Part shown: piece after piece, positions 1 to 10,932 of the stretch | How positions within the stretch are numbered: the first letter of the stretch is position 1 | Layout of the letters: the number at the start of each line of letters is the position of its first letter | Assembly: GCF_900747795.2 (NCBI RefSeq) | Contig: NC_041397.2 | Span: forward strand, 160,998,690-161,062,689 | Direction: 5' to 3' | DNA: 64,000 nt | Source of the DNA: Erpetoichthys calabaricus | Taxonomy: Eukaryota; Chordata; Cladistia; Polypteriformes; Polypteridae | The notes under the pieces: model-generated | The model's input: the letters and a program-made list of their open reading frames with translations, nothing else | Databases searched by the model: none | What the model was told of the DNA's origin: nothing | Position numbers and translations under genes: made by a program

Positions 1-350
1 AAAAGAAACATCTTGTGTAGCTGAGTGAAATAGATTTTTGATCATTTAAGAACAAAGGGAGGACTGATCTCTCTCATCAGCAGTGTTCCACAAAGTTATT
101 AATACTTTTTATAGTTTGCAGCAAAACCTTCCTGTGAGCTGCCTGTGGAAAGAACACATAAAATTACTCCCAACCAGAATTTTGTATAAGCCGAAGCAGT
201 TAAAGTCTTTGTGTACTTCATGATTGGTACAACTGAATAGTACAGATATTTGTATTGTGAATTTGATACTTAGAGGACAAGTGTCAATAGTACTAACTTA
301 GTGACAAGACAAATAACTCATTGTTAATTTCTTCTAAAGGATACAAGGTA
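1..350. other. No gene seen
   Basis: AT-rich intronic sequence, presumably within USP16 given the gene's direction. Nothing recognised. The stretch 1,228-1,528 is likewise empty. Confidence 0.6.
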
Positions 351-1225
351 CAGTGGAACCTTGGGTCACGACCGTAATTCGTTCCAAAACTCTGGTCGAA
401 ACCCGATTTGGTCATGACCCGAAGTAATTTCCCCCATAGCATTGTATGTAAATACAATTAATCCGTTCCAGACCGTATGAACTGTATGTAAATATATTTT
501 TTTTAAAGATTTTTAAGCACAAATATAGTTAATTATACCATAGCATGCACCACGTAATAGTAAACTAAATGTAAAAACATTGAATAACACTGAGAAAACC
601 TTGAACAACAGAGAAAACTAACATTGCAAGAGTTCGCGCTATAGCGCTATGAACCGCTCGCTAAAAACACTTTTTTTTAATGAGTTTTAAGCACAGGGAA
701 AAAAAATGAACATTTGAAAAATCCGTAATTTAATAAACAACCAAGAAAAGTAACATTGCAACAATGCACACTACGAACCAATCGCTGTAAACAGAAGTGA
801 AGTGGATGTTAAAATCCAATAGAAAAAAGTCTTCATTAAATACAACGAGGTTAAAACAATGCTTGAATCAGTCTCTTTAAAAACAAGCTCGGTGCATTCT
901 TTAACTGCCTTCTCGGCCTTATGTTGCTAGCCCTCTCTCTCTCGCATGTGTGCGTGTCTCTCTCTAGCACACAGGTGTGTGTCTCTCTCTCGCGCTGTCT
1001 CTTGCTTACTCTCGCTGTCTCTCTCTCTCTCTCGCTCCACAGGGAATGCACAGGGAGTGACCGAACACGTGCGGAAATCGTCGGGCGCACAAACCAAAAG
1101 GGAGGGAAACTGGCTTGTTCGTATACCGAATGTGTGGTCGTGAACAGATGCAAAAGTTTGGCAAACTTTTTGGTCGTAACCCAATTTGTACGTGTTCAGA
1201 GACATTGTGAACCAAGGTTCCACTG
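351..1225. mobile_element. Pogo/Tigger-like MITE with TA target sites
   Basis: The left end CAGTGGAACCTTGGGTCACG and the right end, read inverted, CAGTGGAACCTTGGTTCACA, are imperfect terminal inverted repeats flanked by TA (349-350 and 1,226-1,227). The interior has no coding capacity and contains a CT-rich low-complexity block (about 933-1,035). TA targets and a CAGTG start are as in pogo/Tigger relatives. Confidence 0.8.
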
Positions 1226-1528
1226 TATGTGTGTTCCACGAAGTGTTGAAGAAAGACATCCAGGCTCACACCTTTAACTGCAGGTTAAACCACACAAGAA
1301 CTCTATTGTATTATAGTGAGTAATGCTGCAGTTTGTGTGTGAAAATTGATATGCAATGAAGTGGTTGCTCTTAAAACATTGTGTTTGGTTGCCATAAAGG
1401 GATCAAGTAGTTCTTTTTCCCTTTAGGAGAGTTTTTGCTGTTTCTCAACTATCCAGGAGCAAAGGACAGTGCAAATATGTGTAGGGTCTTCTCAAATCTG
1501 AATCACTTGTATAAACTTAAGCTACGGG

Positions 1529-2026
1529 CAGCAAGTTAATAATTATTGAGCTTTGTATGTTCTGCTATCATCCAGATCTGCACCCAAGAAGGCTCCACCC
1601 GGGCCATCTCCTTTGGTGTGCATCATGGCGGCCCTCCTACTCATCTTGGCTTAGCCTTCACAGTCTCCAGTGCTGACGAAGGCCAGTTATGGGCCCAACA
1701 CTACTATGCCACCCATTTTGAAGGCTGGTTGATTTGGCAGGTGAGTAGTTACACGCTCCTTAGGGGTTCCGACTTCCACGGCTACAGTTCTGCTGCCCGT
1801 AGCAACCAACAACCTTTCTGGAATCTGATGAGGGTCGGCATCAGCCATCTTAACCTGGTATTCAGTTCATCCTACAGCACCAGTTCTACTTACCAAAACT
1901 GACCCACTACACACATGGCATTCCATGCCAGCAAGCCATGCTTCTTACCCATTTAAAGTTTGAGAATAGGAGGGGGGTGACATAAGCGGTCCTGGAGAAG
2001 CTGGCAGAGCAGCAAATTAATAATTA
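1529..2026. repeat. Segment flanked by 17-base direct repeats
   Basis: CAGCAAGTTAATAATTA at 1,529-1,545 recurs at 2,010-2,026 with one mismatch, like target-site duplications of an inserted 464-base segment. Inside is a 118-codon plus-strand frame (1,546-1,902) that matches no family I know. It contains a GTGAGT that resembles a donor near 1,741. No poly(A), microsatellite tail or inverted repeat marks the ends. Confidence 0.4.
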
Positions 2027-3159
2027 ACCAGTTTTGTGTCTGTTAAAAGTAAATAAGTGAGTGGGTTTGCCAGTAGAGAAGAAAGTAAAAGATTACTAGT
2101 TGCTAACTGGGCTAGAACTATTGCAAGCCTGTGAACACATATGCTAGAAGCAGGGCTAAAAGAGCACATTTTAAAAAGGTGACTTTTAGACAGTTATAGT
2201 ATTTATAGTTGCACTGGGTTAAAAAAAGGAAGCGGTAAAGAGAGTTTCTTATAGAAACGGACAAGCTTAAGGGATAGTCTAGCAAGAAACAAAAAACACT
2301 GTTAGCAGGCAGCTTAAAGTAAGACAGCAGCAAAAAACAGTAAGCATTTAGTAGTGAAAGCAACTTGAACAGTCAATGCAGAAGCTTACAGAGGCCCATT
2401 ATGTATTAAACATTTCCTTTAGTTTGGTAAATTCACAATTAAATAATATTTGACGTTAAAAGGGCTTAGTTGTCAGCCAAACAAATTTTATTTATGAAGC
2501 CAGTATGATGCAGTTCCTGTACGATACTGGACTTTTTGGAAGCTGGCTTCAGCGAAGTCTGGTTTCCAGAATCTTATATAAGACAGCTGATCAAGAACAC
2601 GAGCTCAGTCACTGAACTCAAGGCAGGGGTGGCCAGCCTGCATTGCACTAAAGAATTGGCAGCTCTTGCCCAGATGTACTTTAGGGAAATAGCATTCACC
2701 CTCTAAGTGTCACGGGAGAAGACTCCAAATCATAGTGGTAACAATAGGTGGGTCATGGTCAGAAGTAAGCACAAGGGAAGAGGTGAACACTGTCCAGAGG
2801 AATCTTTTCTTCCCAATGAACCATAGACACATGGAATACATAATGTAGTGTGGAGTATAGCAGAGCTTTAAGGACCTTCAATTCTTGATTTGATGTTACT
2901 TTGGACAACCTACATGAAGAGCATGAATGAGTTTGTTGGGCTGAAATGACTTTTTTTGTCACGATTATTAAAATATTCTAATATTTCTATCTGGGTTTCA
3001 TTTTGATCACAGTCTTAACGGGTTGTCAGTGGCAGTCTCCCATTCAAGTAATATAGCAAACATTCAATTGTTGTTTTTAAGCATAGCAGTTTTATAATAC
3101 TGGCAAGACTACTCTAATACATGTGATTCAAAAATTATGTTGGGCTGCCAGATACTATT
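2027..3159. other. No gene seen
   Basis: Presumed USP16 intron. A GGGGTGGCCAGCCTGCATTG fragment near 2,628 may be the left end of a decayed hAT-like MITE. The next USP16 coding exon, expected to encode GCGRNSQEQHALKHY-like sequence, was looked for and not found. Confidence 0.5.
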
Positions 3160-3173
3160 CCTATCTTACACAC

Positions 3174-3538
3174 CCATCCATCTATCCATTTTCCAACCCG
3201 CTGAATCCGAACACAGGGTCACGGGGGTCTGCTGGAGCCAATCCCAGCCAACACAGGGCACAAGGCAGGAACCAATCCCGGGCAGGGTGCCAACCCACCG
3301 CAGGACACATACAATAACACCCACACACCAAGCACACACTAGGGCCAATTTAGAATCACCAACCCACCTAACCTGCATGTCTTTGGACTGTGGGAGGAAA
3401 CCGGAGCGCCGGAGGAAACCCACGCAGACACGGGGAGAACATGCAAACTCCACGCAGGGAGGACCCGGGAAGTGAACCCAAGTCCCCAGGTCTCCCAACT
3501 GCGAGGCAGCAGTGCTACCCACTGCGCCACCGTGCCGC
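3174..3538 (-). mobile_element. Full-length Mermaid/DANA-like SINE
   Basis: This 365-base tRNA-derived SINE reads on the minus strand from GGGCGGCACGGTGGCGCAG through the conserved TCCAAAGACATGCAGGTTAG core to a (GGAT)n-type tail at the left. It is flanked by a perfect 14-base target-site duplication, CCTATCTTACACAC, at 3,160-3,173 and 3,539-3,552. It lies in the USP16 intron after the zinc-finger exon. Open frames of up to 134 codons across it are by-products of its GC-rich sequence. Confidence 0.92.
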
Positions 3539-3993
3539 CCTATCTTACACACTCTGTACTGAATTATCAAAAAGCAGAAAAATGTCCATTGCTAATGCTA
3601 CACTAAAAAAAGAGGGACAGAAAGGCAAGAGTAAAGTTCCTAATCATTCTTATTCCCACCTTTTCCTCTATAAAAGACACACTGGGCAGCAAAGAACAAA
3701 ACTGTAACATCTAAGATCTATATCGTCTCTGCGAGTTGAAAAAGAAGAACTATACACACAAGCCTGTTGTATTCAGATGAACAGCTAGGATGACCCAAAT
3801 GTTTTTTTTTTTTTCATATTTAAGACAGCATATGGATTTACCATGAAGTAACCTTGCAAGAAACAATCCAGAGTGATGCCTTCTAAGTCTTAAATGAAGG
3901 AGTCTTATTTTTTCAGAACAACAGTCTGTATCAAATATTGCATTTCAAAATGAAGTGTTAGTAACTATACACTCAAATAATGTAGATATTTAC

Positions 3994-4172
3994 CCGATGA
4001 CCACATCGGAGACAAATCCAAATTCCACTGCTTTCAGAGCATTCTTTTACATCTTCTGTATTTTTGTTCACACTTTCTTCACAATCCTGGCAAATGAGGA
4101 ATTGGCCAACTTGTAGTTTCTTTTTAAGCAGATTCTGATCAGTAGACTTGTGGCAGTGTTTACAGGGAGAAC
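3994..4172 (-). CDS. USP16: USP16 coding exon with N-terminal zinc-finger UBP domain
   Basis: USP16 is a ubiquitin-specific protease that removes ubiquitin from histone H2A; its N-terminal ZnF-UBP domain binds the free C-terminus of ubiquitin. This exon encodes residues 21 (split codon) to 80. Visible zinc-ligand candidates are C24 and H26 in SPCKHC, C48 and C51 in ICQDC, and C74, C77 and H79 in WICLRCGH, in the order and spacing of the start of a USP16/USP45-type ZnF-UBP. It is bounded by a pyrimidine-rich TTTTTCAG acceptor on the right and a GTAAAT donor on the left. Its entering phase fits the exon at 7,819-7,879 exactly, giving Gly21 across the junction. The protease domain and the rest of the finger are not in the window; about 3.9 kb of the next intron runs to the left edge. 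USP45 is the nearest alternative, but the MGKKR start favours USP16. Confidence 0.9.
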
Positions 4173-4304
4173 CTGAAAAAGCAAATAAACTTAATTTATC
4201 TAAAATCATGTCACGGTCAACACCTAGGATGACTGTGATGATTTTTTTTAACAGATCCACTGTAATAACATAATGTAAGTGGAAAAAAGAAACATATTAG
4301 TAGC

Positions 4305-4885
4305 TTAATCCAGGCAGGAGTTCCCTAGAGACTTTCAAAATACAAAGAATATTTATGGATAGAGCAATCTGTTCAATTGTTGAGCCTAAGATACAATGTG
4401 GATTTCGTCCTGGCCATGGAACAGTACACCGATTCTTCTCCCTGACACGGTTGCTGGAGGGTGCATAAAGAATATGATGCCCCAATCTATATGTGTTTTT
4501 TTTTTTTTTTTTTAAATCATAGGACTGTGAACCTTGGCATGTGTTGTGGGAGGTGCTACAGGAATATGGGGTAACAGAGCTGATCATGAATACTACACTT
4601 GTTACCTATATGAATGCAGTGAGAGTTGTGAATACATACCGTCAAGTTGAATTCATTTATTGTAGATGTCAGGCTTTGTCAAAGTTGTGCCATGTCGCCA
4701 ATCCTGTTTGTGTTTATCGTGGACAGGATATCAAGGCGCATCTGAGGATGTGATGATTTTGAGTTGAGGAGCTAGGGGTAACATTGTTGCTTTATGCAGA
4801 TGATATCGTCCCCATCGCTACATTTATATGTGGCCTTCAGCACACACTGGAGCAATCTGCTGCTAGTGTTAAGTGGCTGGGATAA
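4305..4885 (+). mobile_element. Old LINE reverse-transcriptase fragment
   Basis: Plus-strand reading gives broken pieces of a non-LTR reverse transcriptase: QCGFRPGHGTVHRFFSL, then WEVLQEYGV, VRVNTY-like text, and near 4,790 an ADDI-like stretch (GCAGATGATATC) of the catalytic box. It is interrupted by a run of 18 T and many frame breaks, so it is ancient. It resembles the family at 44.1-45.0 kb. It lies within USP16 intron 2. Confidence 0.6.
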
Positions 4886-4899
4886 GGATCAACACTTCC

Positions 4900-4916
4900 A
4901 TATATTATATATATTA

Positions 4917-5003
<87 letters not shown>

Positions 5004-5016
5004 CATACACACACAT
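4900..5016. repeat. (AT)n microsatellite
   Basis: About 100 bases of AT dinucleotides, with ATT variants at the start and a CATA/CACA end. It abuts the truncated Helitron sequence that follows. Confidence 0.95.
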
Positions 5017-5017
5017 A

Positions 5018-5887
5018 CTAGCGACTGGGAGCCCGACTGATTTGGGCTACAAATTCTACGTTTGTGAAATCAATACCTTCTCTGCAAAGAATTTTTTGTT
5101 TTTTTAAGTCCCTGAAATGATTTTGTTCTAATATATAGATTTGAACAAATTTTGGTGTTTCACCCTCTCCGGGGTGCAAGGGTCCAGATTGATGGTATAT
5201 TTGGCCATGCATTCTGTAACAATATGGACCATGGCGTGGAGGCAGGGATATTTGAGTGCCCATAAATGCACAGGCTAATGCACTGTTGTACTTTCTGATA
5301 TTTTCCAAGAAGTGCTTGGAGTCTGGGTCTAAATATGTCAACAGGTTCTTAAAACTGTCAGGGTATCTGTAAGGGTTAATTCGAACTCGACCTTTATGGC
5401 AGCAATTGCATTCTCCACCTTGCTTGTTCTCACAGGTGAAGTTGAATGAGTTGCAATGTTTGCACAGGTTGTCAAATGCGCCAGAGTGGTGCTCTGGAAC
5501 TTCGTCCTCATTAATATCTGTGTGATTGCACATGGCAATGCCGTGCCGCTGAGCATTTTCACACCGCAAGGTACGGGTTGCTCGATGTCTTTCAACCCAT
5601 GCTGCATTTGCGGCTGCTCGAGCTTCTTCAGTCGCTTGTGCACGGCTGGCACGATTTCTTTCAGCGTTAGTAGCATTCTGTAGCGCACATTCTTCATCTG
5701 TCCTTTGTGTCCAATTTGCACAATTTTTTTCAGCGTTAGTAGCATTTGTAGCCGCACACTGCTCATCCGTTTGTTGTGCACATTGTGTACGTTTGGTCAC
5801 ATTAGCAAGTCTACGTTCCTCGTCAGTCATGCGACTTCGTTTCGTATGCATCCTTTCCGCTGCCGCTGCGTTGCAATTGTCACTCAT
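5018..5887 (-). mobile_element. Helitron replication-protein N-terminal fragment, open frame
   Basis: A 289-codon open frame on the minus strand starts with MSDNCNAAAAERMHTKRSRM. Residues about 10-110 are degenerate repeats built on (R/Q)TDEECA-xxNATNAE, low complexity and rich in Ala, Arg and Thr. Then comes a cysteine cluster (CKHCNSFNFTCENK, ECNCCHKG) and the block NIRKYNSALACAFMG with YRMHGQIYHQSGPLHPGEG. These are the hallmarks of the Helitron-like N-terminal domain that precedes Rep in Helitron Rep/helicase proteins. The frame has no breaks but is cut off at the (AT)n tract, before the Rep HUH motif and helicase. It lies in USP16 intron 2. The element is inactive because it is truncated. 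Confidence 0.8.
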
Positions 5888-5974
5888 TTTAGATCTTAGA
5901 TCAGCTAAAATTTAAACAATGACGGTTATTAATACCCAGCCGTCATTACTCATGCTTCTAACTTGTATTGAGTA

Positions 5975-6030
5975 GAGGTATTGACGCGAACACCATACAT
6001 ACGGGGTATTGACGCGAACACCATACATAC
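5975..6030. repeat. Two-copy tandem repeat
   Basis: GGTATTGACGCGAACACCAT followed by ACATACGG occurs twice in a row, a 27-base unit, just upstream (on the minus strand) of the Helitron fragment. Confidence 0.85.
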
Positions 6031-6052
6031 GGATACTATCAAATTTACATAT

Positions 6053-6272
6053 AGTCCAAAGACATGCAGGTTAGGTGGATTGGCGATTCTAAATTGGCCC
6101 TAGTGTGTGCTTGGTGTGTGGGTGTGTTTGTGTGTGTCCTGCGGTGGGTTAGCACACTGCCCGGGATTGGTTCCTGCCTTGTGCCCTGTGTTGGCTGGGA
6201 TTGGCTCCAGCAGACCCCCGTGACCCTGTGTTTGGATTCAATGGGTTGGAAAATGGATGGATGGATGGAATT
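6053..6272 (+). mobile_element. Mermaid/DANA-like SINE, 5'-truncated
   Basis: It starts in the core at AGTCCAAAGACATGCAGG and ends in a GGATGGATGGA tail. It lacks the tRNA-like head. It is otherwise close to the copies at 3.2 and 14.9 kb. No clear target-site duplication. Confidence 0.88.
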
Positions 6273-6608
6273 TCTGTATGTGTGAGTCTTTGGGGTGATG
6301 GGCAAGAAAGATCTGTAAAACACTGAAATACTGTATAGCACATCTAGAGTAATATAGTGTTAAAATGTTAAAAAGAAAAGCAAACTTTCAGTTTCAAACA
6401 GTTAAATATCATTGAATCATTGAATAAGAATTTTGTTACACATATTCATATTATACTTAAATAGTAACATCTGGCATGATAGTTCCATTTAACATAAAGT
6501 GGTAAATGACTTGGCACCAAAACTCCTGTGCCAGTCCTTTACTGAGCCTATTTTTGACTAGCAAACACTGTAATCACAAAGTTTGAAATATAGGTAACAC
6601 AGGTATAT

Positions 6609-6665
<57 letters not shown>

Positions 6666-7818
6666 GGGGGGGTTAGGAGCACAACTGATACAGTGCATTG
6701 CCACACCCACTACAGAAACACCTTTTATTATGTATAGGACCCCCAAATGGAATGATATACAGCAACTACAAATATACAAACCTCCACCACCAATTCCAAT
6801 TTAAATCAAGGCTGATTCCACTTAATATCTGTTAAGTTTGCTAGGTATACACATACTAGACAAATTAATTTTACTTTCTAGGTATATAGAAGATCAAATG
6901 TTTGAGTCTTTCCCAACTGCTTGCTTAAGTCAGTGTGAGACAGTAGCTGAGAATGTTTTGTGCAGCCAATTTGGTCTAAGCCAAATAGAAGTATCTTCCC
7001 TTTTCCTAATGAAAATGGGTCCTATAAGGGCTCTCATTCTCTGACAGATTAAAAGGTGTTCCTATATGCATAATTATTTATACATTAGTATAGATTTCTG
7101 CCCACACAGCATGCTTCTATATGTAAATCAAGATATATTTAGCCCAATCCCTACCTGCAACAATTATCAACATGAGGCATAATAAGCTGCACACTACAGT
7201 GACCCCTTTATTTGAATGGCTTTTTGTTTTTTCTTCATTTGCGTATAGTGGTTTTACTTGCATTATGAGTTTCATTTTGTTATAATTTTTACAAAAAAAT
7301 AATCATAAATTAAACCTAACCTAACTGATTATATGATAGAGCTCACTTATTTCACTCCAAGCAAACCCTGATTAGGAGCTACGAGTATGAATCAGAAATT
7401 CAAACCTTGCACTGTGAAACAAATTAAACCCATGAACAAAGTTAAAATCCAAAAACAATAAAATTACACAAACTTGCTGTTAAAATAACAGTTCCAGATA
7501 TGAAATATTTTCCATACCAGGAAAACAACTACACAATGAATATTGCTTGTACAGATAAATAATATAGAGGATACTTGATGCAAGCATTAAAAATGGTCTC
7601 TTAATTACAAACTCTTCAGTATTTCTTTTATAGTTATTACCATTTATGTATTTATTATTTAGTTTTCAACACAACACAGTAAAAACATTCTGAAATTATA
7701 TTGCATACATACATATGTGTGTGTATATATTCCCTATGCAATAAAGGAGGACTTATCTTTCGCTCCCGTTTTAGGGATGAAGTTTACTGAAGGCTACTGT
7801 GGATACCTAATTATTTAC
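6273..7818. other. USP16 intron 2, no other gene seen
   Basis: Apart from the (AG)n tract, AT-rich sequence without recognised repeats or conserved coding blocks. Confidence 0.6.
6611..6660. repeat. (AG)n microsatellite
   Basis: About 50 bases of pure AG repeat followed by a G-rich stretch. Confidence 0.95.
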
Positions 7819-7879
7819 CTGAAATAGCTGATGGCTGGTTCTTATCAGTGGGCTTTTCTTTAACTCTCTTTTTTCCCAT
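7819..7879 (-). CDS. USP16: USP16 first coding exon (start codon)
   Basis: This short exon encodes the first 20 residues, MGKKRVKEKPTDKNQPSAIS, plus one base of codon 21. The MGKKR lysine/arginine-rich start is the same as in mammalian USP16. The donor is CAG|GTAAAT. Upstream the exon probably begins at 7,922 after TATTGCAG, leaving a 43-base 5' untranslated part before the ATG. The small size, basic N-terminus and phase-1 end agree with the vertebrate gene. It lies 3.6 kb upstream of the zinc-finger exon on the minus strand. It could not be found by open-frame length and is identified only by its splice sites and the family N-terminus. Confidence 0.88.
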
Positions 7880-8199
7880 TGTAGCTTATCACTACATCTA
7901 GATTATAGATGGATAAAAAAACCTGCAATATAAATAAATTATTAATATTACATAAGATTTTTGAATAATTAGCCAATATATTTAAAAACATCACATAGTA
8001 AACCACAGCAGTAAATATTTTGGCAAAATAGTCCATTCATTTTTTAAGCCTTTCTTCCGAAGTCGCTGGGTGCTGAAGTCTACAATGACATCATAAAGCA
8101 AAAGTCAGGAAACAATTCTGAGTGAGACCGTATTCCATCAAAAGGCATACTGTCATATAAACCCACATTTTGTCACACATTAATAGTTGATATTTGCTA

Positions 8200-8350
8200 A
8201 TAAACCTTACTTGTAAGTCTGTGGTATGGGGTGTAAAATCTGGGTGCCCATGAAAATTAGATGCGCACATGGAGAGAAAGTGCAAATTCCATACAGAAAG
8301 TGCCTGGGCCTCGATCTAAACCTAGGTCTCTGGTGCGGTGAGGCATTATT
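8200..8350 (-). mobile_element. Degenerate SINE remnant
   Basis: GCACATGGAGAGAAAGTGCA to CTCTGGTGCGGTGAGGCA reads as a decayed head and core of a Mermaid-like SINE on the minus strand. No ends are preserved. Confidence 0.5.
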
Positions 8351-9341
8351 AGAGGAGTATACGTAAGAACTTCAATTTCTAAGATACAATTCATTAATTG
8401 ATTGCTGTTTGCATGGTAATTACCTTTTCAAACATTATATTAAAACAAAGGTCATCCTCAATTTATTCATGTGAACACTGGGTAATTAAGAGAAAAACCA
8501 TCCATTAAAAGTTACTCTGATTCTGCTTTTTGTACACATAAATTCAAGCAATGACCAGACACCGGCAGAAGTTTTACTTTAGATAAGAAATAATAAATGT
8601 GTTTATTTTTTAAAGCTCTTATTTTCCATGTGTTCATCCTTTTCAAATTGGATTATTTTGAACACGATCATTTCCTATACAGTACTACAGTTTTTGAAAT
8701 TTCTTTTAACATTTTAAGGGAATGGGAGTAAAAAAAACCAAATTAGGGACATTAGGTTATTTAATGGATTTGATTAAAATTCTGAAGAGTAATTAACTAA
8801 TGACAAAATGAAAATTTAATGTGAATTGAAACTTGACACTGAAGCAAGAAAGTTTTATTCTTAAGTCACATTCTGTGATAAATAAATATGTCAAAAACTG
8901 ATGTCTGAGACAGTAAAAGATTACCAACAAAAAAAACAACTTGATGCTTCAGACACCAATAATTCCTATGATATAGGTGTCAAAAACTAATACAACAATG
9001 TCAAAAGTCAGCAAATGAATAGCCATTTAAGCAGATTTCCATTGAATGTTCCATTGTTATGGCTACAAACCCAGGTTCTGCTGATACTCATTTCACTTTT
9101 CTTTTTGTCTACTTTCTGCTGTGTTTCGTTCAAATGATAAGCATTATATTTATTAATTAGTCTAACAGAGAGAGAAAGAGTCCCCATTCCCCACCACTAA
9201 ACATAAAAAGTTTCCCTGTCCTAAAAAATAACAGAAAAAAAGATATGAAACAAGGGCATGCCTTTGAAAAAAACTGTTTAAAAATGTAGTTACGATAATA
9301 AACAGCAGCAAATAAGCAAGATGGCCTATCATGACATAGTA

Positions 9342-9524
9342 CAGTGATCCCCCGCCTATTGTGGAAGTTACATTCCAGACACATCCGCGATATAGAAAGA
9401 CAATATAAATAAACTTTTTTTATAGTTTAAGCCTTAAAATATGCTTTAAACACATGTAAACTTATTATAACACAGTTTGTAAACATATATGATATGTGGA
9501 TGTCGGGCTAAGGGTATGAGTAAC

Positions 9525-9581
<57 letters not shown>

Positions 9582-10076
9582 TAGTGCACCATCGATTCAT
9601 TCAAGCCGTAATGGCGAGCCACATCCGTGTAACGCTTTCTTTCCCTTCTTAGAAGATGCAGGACGCTTGGGAGCCATCGTAGGGCTTAAAACAGAACGAA
9701 AAGTTCACAAAAAGTTTGCTCACAACAATCGGACCACAAGCAAGGTATGCGATACACAGAGAACTGAGATGCGTCGGGGACACACGCTTGCTGTTCTTGC
9801 GAGATTACACCACGTTAGCAGCAGCCAATCAGAGCCTAAGAGAATGAACATCCTGCTCTGATTGGTTGAGTCTCCTCTTTCAGCCAATAACGGGCCTAGT
9901 AAGAAATCAACTGGGTACTGTAACGTGAAACTCTGTCTACCGTAGTGACTGCTGAAAACCGTATGCTTTGTTATGAATTAGCTGCAAAGTACACTGCAGA
10001 TAGGATGCACTTATTGAATTTTTACGCCATATAGTAGGGGCGCGATAGCTGAACTGTGATACAGTGGGGATCACTG
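9342..10076. mobile_element. Pogo/Tigger-like MITE
   Basis: It runs from CAGTGATCCCCCGCCTATTG to GTGGGGATCACTG with TA at each side. Its left half is homologous to the element at 33.4-34.3 kb (AGTTTAAGCCTTAAAATA and GATGTGGATGTCGGGCTAA blocks). An (AAT)n tract of about 55 bases lies inside near 9,525-9,580. No transposase. Confidence 0.85.
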
Positions 10077-10744
10077 TAATCCCCAACAAATTATCTGCAT
10101 TTATACTACCATTATAATACAATAGGCTGGGATACTGCACAGCACGTCAGTGATCAGAGGTGCAGAATAACTCCAAAACCACATAAAATAAAGACGACTC
10201 CTTGGATGTATTGTAACAGATTTGTTCACAGGTCATTCTCCTCCTAGACTTGGGCAACCATTCTGGCACTTCCCAATCTACATATACAACAAGAGACCTA
10301 TTACTATTTATTTACTGTTACTATTTAACAACTCTGTTCAGAAGGCATCATGCAAGGTGCACACAAATCAGTGTATCTTTGACACAGCAGACTATTTTCT
10401 GGATATAATCTATGCACAATTTAAATCATAAATCTTAAACCACTGAAACAAACATTTAACTCTCTCACCACCCACCACATGCCGGTAAAGTTAATAAGGA
10501 CCTCTGGTTTATAAACTCCTAGTGCATACACTAGAAACTTAAAAAAAAAAACATTTGTAGCTCAGATAATCAGTGTACTTCAGTTCTAGGGCAATATATT
10601 ACTTAACATCATAATCAGTCAGACTAACCAGATTCTACAATCAAGGTGAATGTGTACTGGCACAATGGTAACTATGCATTTATCAGAAGTTAAGAGGGGA
10701 GACGTCTGCAGGTGGACAATGCTACAAGAACTCACCTTATGCTT

Positions 10745-10932
10745 TGAGCGGAGTGGTGGCTCCGAGGCTAGGGATCTGCAATGGCAATCGGAAGGTTGCC
10801 GTTTCGAATCCCGTAAAATGCCAAAGGGGACTCTGTTCTGTTGGGCCCTTGAGCAAGGCCCTTAACCTGCAATTGCTAAGCACTTTGAGTAGTGAGAAAA
10901 AGCGCTATATAAATGCAAAGAATTATTATTAA
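10745..10932 (+). mobile_element. tRNA-derived SINE with L2-type tail
   Basis: The head has a TGGCTCCGAGGCT A-box-like stretch and a GGTTGCCGTTTCGAATCCCG B box. The tail AAGCGCTATATAAATGCAAAG followed by AATTATTATT resembles L2 3' ends, which would allow trans-mobilisation by L2 machinery. The head/tail layout is that of common fish tRNA SINEs. The same tail alone recurs at about 42,673-42,697. Confidence 0.8.

Noticed and set aside
851-1277. Several 65-118-codon frames rich in Ser, Leu, Arg and Glu
   Set aside because: They read through the CT-rich low-complexity block of a pogo-like MITE; both strands are open for the same reason.
3137-3570. Overlapping 100-134-codon frames on both strands
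   Set aside because: They lie in a GC-rich full-length SINE; the same frames recur in the other SINE copies (14.8-15.3 kb, 6.1 kb, 40.6-40.9 kb).
4794-5021. Frame with a long Tyr-Ile repeat
   Set aside because: Translation of an (AT)n microsatellite.
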